Positions 61,182 through 64,000 of a DNA stretch of 64,000 nucleotides are shown here, in pieces. Within the stretch, counting starts at the first letter, position 1. Each line of letters starts with the position of its first letter. The translations under genes were made by a program, and so were the position numbers. Source of the DNA: Modestobacter sp. VKM Ac-2985 (GTDB taxonomy: Bacteria > Actinomycetota > Actinomycetes > Mycobacteriales > Geodermatophilaceae). A model generated the notes under the pieces. It was not told the DNA's origin and did not search any database. It was given only the letters and a program-made list of their open reading frames with translations. The stretch lies in NCBI RefSeq assembly GCF_026967925.1, contig NZ_JAPVBI010000001.1, positions 124,001-188,000 on the forward strand, in the 5' to 3' direction.

Positions 61182-61754
61182 CTAGGCGGCCGGCGGCGGG
61201 GTCCACTTGCGCGCCGGGTGTTCATAGCCCGCGACGAAGGCCAGCAGCTCCGCCGCGTCGTGCACCACGCCGAGCGCGTCGAGCCGGTTCGCGGCCAGGT
61301 AGCCGTCGTCGACCATCCGGCGCAGCTGGTCCAGCAGCGGCTGCCAGAACCCGTCGACGTCCAGGAGCGCGGTCGGCTTGGCGTGCAGCCCGAGCATCCC
61401 CCAGGTCCACGCCTCGAACAGCTCCTCCAGGGTGCCGGCGGCTCCGGGCAGCGCGACGAAGGCGTCGGACAGGTCGGCCATCACCGCCTTGCGCTCGTGC
61501 ATCGTCTGCACGACCTCCAGCCGGGGCAGCCCGGGGTGCGCGACCTCGTCGTCGACGAGGTGCTGCGGGATCACCCCGACCACCTCGCCGCCGGCGGCCA
61601 GCGCCGCGTCGGCGACGACGCCCATCAGGCCCACGTTCCCGCCGCCGTAGACGATGCCGACGCCGGCCCGGGCCAGCTCGGTGGCGAAGGTGGCGGCGGC
61701 CAGCTGGTGGGACGGCGGCCCGGCGTGGGACCCGGTGAAGACGGCGATGCGCAC
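61182..61754 (-). CDS. LOG-family nucleotide phosphoribohydrolase
   Basis: The 190-residue protein carries the lysine-decarboxylase-like/LOG signatures GGGNVGLMG and PGAAGTLEELFEAWTW. LOG enzymes release the base from 5'-monophosphate nucleosides, including cytokinin precursors. GTG 61754 (VRIAVFTGS) is chosen as start. It lies 10 bp upstream of the flavoprotein gene on the same strand, and a large inverted repeat separates it from the MaoC gene. Confidence 0.85.
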   Translation of the reverse strand: MRIAVFTGSHAGPPSHQLAAATFATELARAGVGIVYGGGNVGLMGVVADAALAAGGEVVGVIPQHLVDDEVAHPGLPRLEVVQTMHERKAVMADLSDAFVALPGAAGTLEELFEAWTWGMLGLHAKPTALLDVDGFWQPLLDQLRRMVDDGYLAANRLDALGVVHDAAELLAFVAGYEHPARKWTPPPAA

Positions 61755-61800
61755 CCCGCCACGGTAGGCAGCGCTCCGAGCCCCCACCCGGCGGGTGGGG

Positions 61801-61860
61801 GGCATAGGAACCTATTCACCCGGTGTGGCTCCGGATACTGGGTGAATAGGTTCCTATGCC
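61801..61860. repeat. 21-bp perfect inverted repeat
   Basis: The arm starting ggcataggaacctattcacc (61801-61821) is exactly complementary to 61840-61860, with an 18-nt loop. It lies downstream of the MaoC gene and upstream of the LOG gene. It has much lower GC than its surroundings and no T run. It may be a terminator, a repetitive extragenic palindrome or the remnant of a small mobile repeat. Confidence 0.75.
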
Positions 61861-61896
61861 TGAAGCGGCGGAGGGTCCCGGCGGCGGGGGCCTTCC

Positions 61897-62352
61897 TCAG
61901 GCGTACGCGCGGGTGACCCACTCGGCGATGCAGACCGGCTTGTCGCCGCCCTCGCGCTCGATGGTGACGGCGAAGGTGTTCTGCAGCCCGCCGGCGACCT
62001 CCTCCACGTCCTTGAGCGTCACGTGGGCACGGACCTTGGAGCCGACCGGCACCGGCGCGGGGAACCGGACCTTGTTCAGCCCGTAGTTCACGCCCATCTT
62101 CGCGTCGGTGATCGTGTAGGTCTGGGTGACCAGCGGCACGAGCAGCGACAGGGTCAGGTAGCCGTGGGCGATCGGGCCGCCGAACGGGCTCTCGGCCTTG
62201 GCCCGCTCCACGTCGACGTGGATCCACTGGTGGTCCCCGGTGGCGTCGGCGAACAGGTTGACCGCCTCCTGGGTCACCTCGTGCCAGTCGCTGGTGCCCA
62301 GCTCCTGGCCCTTCAGCGCGGGCAGTTCGGCGATCGTCGTGGTGGTGCTCAT
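61897..62352 (-). CDS. MaoC-like enoyl-CoA hydratase
   Basis: The 151-residue single-hotdog protein has the hydratase motif FADATGDHQWIHVDVERA followed by SPFGGPIAHGYLTLSL. It would add water to trans-2-enoyl-CoA. ATG 62352 has GAGGAGGA upstream and overlaps the acyl-CoA ligase stop (ATGA), so both are co-translated. Confidence 0.9.
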   Translation of the reverse strand: MSTTTTIAELPALKGQELGTSDWHEVTQEAVNLFADATGDHQWIHVDVERAKAESPFGGPIAHGYLTLSLLVPLVTQTYTITDAKMGVNYGLNKVRFPAPVPVGSKVRAHVTLKDVEEVAGGLQNTFAVTIEREGGDKPVCIAEWVTRAYA

Positions 62353-63893
62353 GCGTCCTCCTCGGTTGGCGCGTACATCTGTCGCAGGTCCGGCTTGCGG
62401 ATCTTGCCGGTCGCGGTCTTGGGCAGCTCGTCCACGTAACGGACCTCCTTGGGCACCTTGAACCCGGCAAGCCGTTCCCGCAGTGCGGCGCGGAGCGCGT
62501 CGGCGTCCCGGGGTGCTCCGGGCACGGGGACGACGACGGCCAGGCCGACCTCGCCCCAGTGCGGGTCGGGGGTGCCGATCACCGCGACCTCCTGCACCTC
62601 GGGGAGCTCCAGCATCACCGACTCGACCTCGGCCGGGTACACGTTCTCCCCGCCGGAGATGATCATGTCCTTGTAGCGGTCGCGGATGTAGAGGTAGCCG
62701 TCGGAGTCGGTGGAGCCGGCGTCCCCGGAGTGGTACCAGCCGTCGACGATCGCGGCCGCGGTGGCCTCGGGCGCGTTCCAGTACCCGGCCATGACGTTCG
62801 GCCCGGACAGCACGATCTCGCCGACCTCGCCCGGCGGGCACTCGGTCCCGTCCGGCCGGACGACCCGGACGTCGGTGAAGAACTGCGACTTCCCGGCGGA
62901 CCCGACCTTGGTCACCGCGTCCGCGCTGTCCAGCGCGGTGCCGGCCGGGGCCGTCTCGGTCATCCCGTAGGCCTGCTGCACGGTCACCCCGCGCTCCAGC
63001 CAGGTGCGCAGCAGCGGCAGGGGGAGGGGTGCGCCGGCGGCGCCGATGGTGCGCAGCGCCGACAGGTCGAGGGTGCCGAAGCCGGGCTGGCGGCTGAGCG
63101 CGTCGAGCATCGTGGGGACGGCGAAGAACGACGTCACCCGCTGCTCGGCGATGACCGCGAGCGTCGCCGGCGGGTCGAAGCCCCGGACCAGCACGACGCA
63201 GCCGCCGCGCAGCAGGGTCGGGTTGAGCGTCCCGTTCAGCCCGCCGATGTGGAACAGCGGGGCCAGGGCCAGGGTGCGCTCGTCCGGCGTGAAGTCGAAG
63301 CCCAGCACCTGGCTCATGCACGACCAGGTCATGTTCCCGTGGGTGAGCACCGCGCCCTTGGGCCGCCCGGTGGTGCCGGAGGTGTACATGACCAGGCAGA
63401 CGTCGTCGAGGGTGACCAGCTCGTCGCGCAGCACCGGCTCCGCCTCCGCCAGCAGCGTCGCCCAGTCCAGCGAGTCGGCGCCACCGGCCAGTGGGGGCTC
63501 GGCGGCCACCCAGTGCCGGACGGCGGGCAGGGCCGCGCGGAGGGTGTCCGCCGTCGCCCCGTGCTCCCGGCCGTGCACGACCAGGGACGCCCCGGAGTGC
63601 TCGAGCACGTACTGCGCCTCGGGCGGGGTGAACCGGGCGTTCACCGGCACCCAGATCGCGCCCAGCTGGCCGCAGGCGTAGAGCACCTCCAGCCCGGCGG
63701 GGTGGTTCGTGCCGAACCACGCGACCCGGTCGCCGCGCTGCACGCCGAGCTCGGCCAGCGCGGTGGCGGCCCGCCGCACCCGCAGCGCGAACTCGCCGTG
63801 CGTCGTCGTCGTGCCCTCGAACCACAGCGCCGGCTTGTGCGGTGAGCTGCGCAGCCGGCGCTCGGGCCAGGAGCCCAGTCCGGCGTTCCTCAC
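62349..63893 (-). CDS. AMP-forming acyl-CoA ligase
   Basis: The 514-residue enzyme has the AMP-binding motifs YTSGTTGRPKG, YGMTETAPAG, GWYHSGD and the C-terminal catalytic Lys motif PKTATGKIRK. It would activate a fatty or aromatic acid with ATP and CoA; the substrate pocket cannot be read. GTG 63893 overlaps the upstream gene stop (GTGA), and its stop overlaps the MaoC start, so the three genes form one coupled operon. Confidence 0.92.
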   Translation of the reverse strand: MRNAGLGSWPERRLRSSPHKPALWFEGTTTTHGEFALRVRRAATALAELGVQRGDRVAWFGTNHPAGLEVLYACGQLGAIWVPVNARFTPPEAQYVLEHSGASLVVHGREHGATADTLRAALPAVRHWVAAEPPLAGGADSLDWATLLAEAEPVLRDELVTLDDVCLVMYTSGTTGRPKGAVLTHGNMTWSCMSQVLGFDFTPDERTLALAPLFHIGGLNGTLNPTLLRGGCVVLVRGFDPPATLAVIAEQRVTSFFAVPTMLDALSRQPGFGTLDLSALRTIGAAGAPLPLPLLRTWLERGVTVQQAYGMTETAPAGTALDSADAVTKVGSAGKSQFFTDVRVVRPDGTECPPGEVGEIVLSGPNVMAGYWNAPEATAAAIVDGWYHSGDAGSTDSDGYLYIRDRYKDMIISGGENVYPAEVESVMLELPEVQEVAVIGTPDPHWGEVGLAVVVPVPGAPRDADALRAALRERLAGFKVPKEVRYVDELPKTATGKIRKPDLRQMYAPTEEDA

Positions 63894-64000
63894 CGCAACC
63901 CCAGGGCCACGATCGCGTTCTCCTTCATGATCAGCGGCCGGACCTCGTCCTTGATCTCCAGGGCCTCGAAGTCGCGGATCCAGCGCTCGGGGCGCAGCAG
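63890..64000 (-). CDS. Amidohydrolase C terminus (cut by window edge)
   Basis: Only the last 36 residues are inside: RWIRDFEALEIKDEVRPL then IMKENAIVALGLR. This is the usual C-terminal end of metal-dependent amidohydrolases of the COG2159 type, which act as decarboxylases or hydrolases. The stop overlaps the ligase start by 4 bp. The rest lies outside the window. Confidence 0.65.
   Translation of the reverse strand: MLRPERWIRDFEALEIKDEVRPLIMKENAIVALGLR

Overview
The window is high-GC chromosomal DNA from an actinobacterium. The tight overlaps, many GTG starts, a class E sortase, an ABC sugar importer without its own ATPase and an htdX-fabG4-fadA2 type block all point that way. Gene content (exopolysaccharide genes, pectin-degrading enzyme, many c-di-GMP and stress proteins) recalls soil or stone Geodermatophilaceae such as Geodermatophilus, Blastococcus or Modestobacter, but this is an inference from memory and no marker gene here proves it.

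Layout. (1) 0.1-5.4 kb: aldo/keto reductase, DUF1059 protein, an EAL phosphodiesterase and a GAF/PAS/PP2C phosphatase. (2) 5.5-11.9 kb: fatty-acid block with acyl-CoA oxidase-like dehydrogenase, TetR regulator with a clear operator, thiolase, FabG4-like reductase and MaoC/HtdX dehydratase, in a gene set resembling the fadE5-fadA2-fabG4-htdX region of mycobacteria. (3) 11.9-13.0 kb: sortase E plus a tiny membrane protein. (4) 13.0-16.5 kb: probable D-glutamate catabolism pair (DgcN, DgcA) and a divergent YkvI-type transporter. (5) 16.5-23.7 kb: an App1 phosphatase-phospholipase D fusion, two CNNM/CorC ion-transport proteins behind a tiny coupled leader ORF, and an SUV3-like RNA helicase.

(6) 23.9-33.8 kb: a genomic island integrated in a tRNA-Ser(TGA) gene. 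It has a tyrosine integrase and excisionase-like protein beside the intact tRNA, and a displaced tRNA 3' half at the far end. Its cargo has visibly lower GC: a AAA+ ATPase, a cytoplasmic subtilisin-like protease and a SIR2-type protein in one operon, followed by a small membrane-anchored protein. The ATPase-protease pair matches the IetAS anti-phage architecture; the overlapping SIR2 gene makes it a three-component system that I do not recognise as described. This is the most exciting locus in the window. (7) 33.8-35.1 kb: an IS481-family element, with a 16-bp target duplication, inserted exactly at the island's distal att site.

(8) 35.2-42.4 kb: ROK repressor, sugar-binding lipoprotein, two permeases, ROK kinase and GH3 N-acetylglucosaminidase, probably for amino-sugar (chitin or cell-wall) uptake. 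(9) 42.6-46.9 kb: secreted nuclease/5'-nucleotidase fusion. (10) 47.0-60.0 kb: GGDEF protein, then surface-polysaccharide genes (Wzz/pseudokinase, glycosyltransferase, ligase/polymerase, flippase, WecB/TagA-type transferase) surrounding a 1924-residue secreted protein with six 40-residue repeats, three pectin-methylesterase domains and a GDSL esterase. (11) 60-64 kb: geranylgeranyl-reductase-like flavoprotein, LOG-type enzyme, and an operon of MaoC hydratase, acyl-CoA ligase and a truncated amidohydrolase running off the edge.
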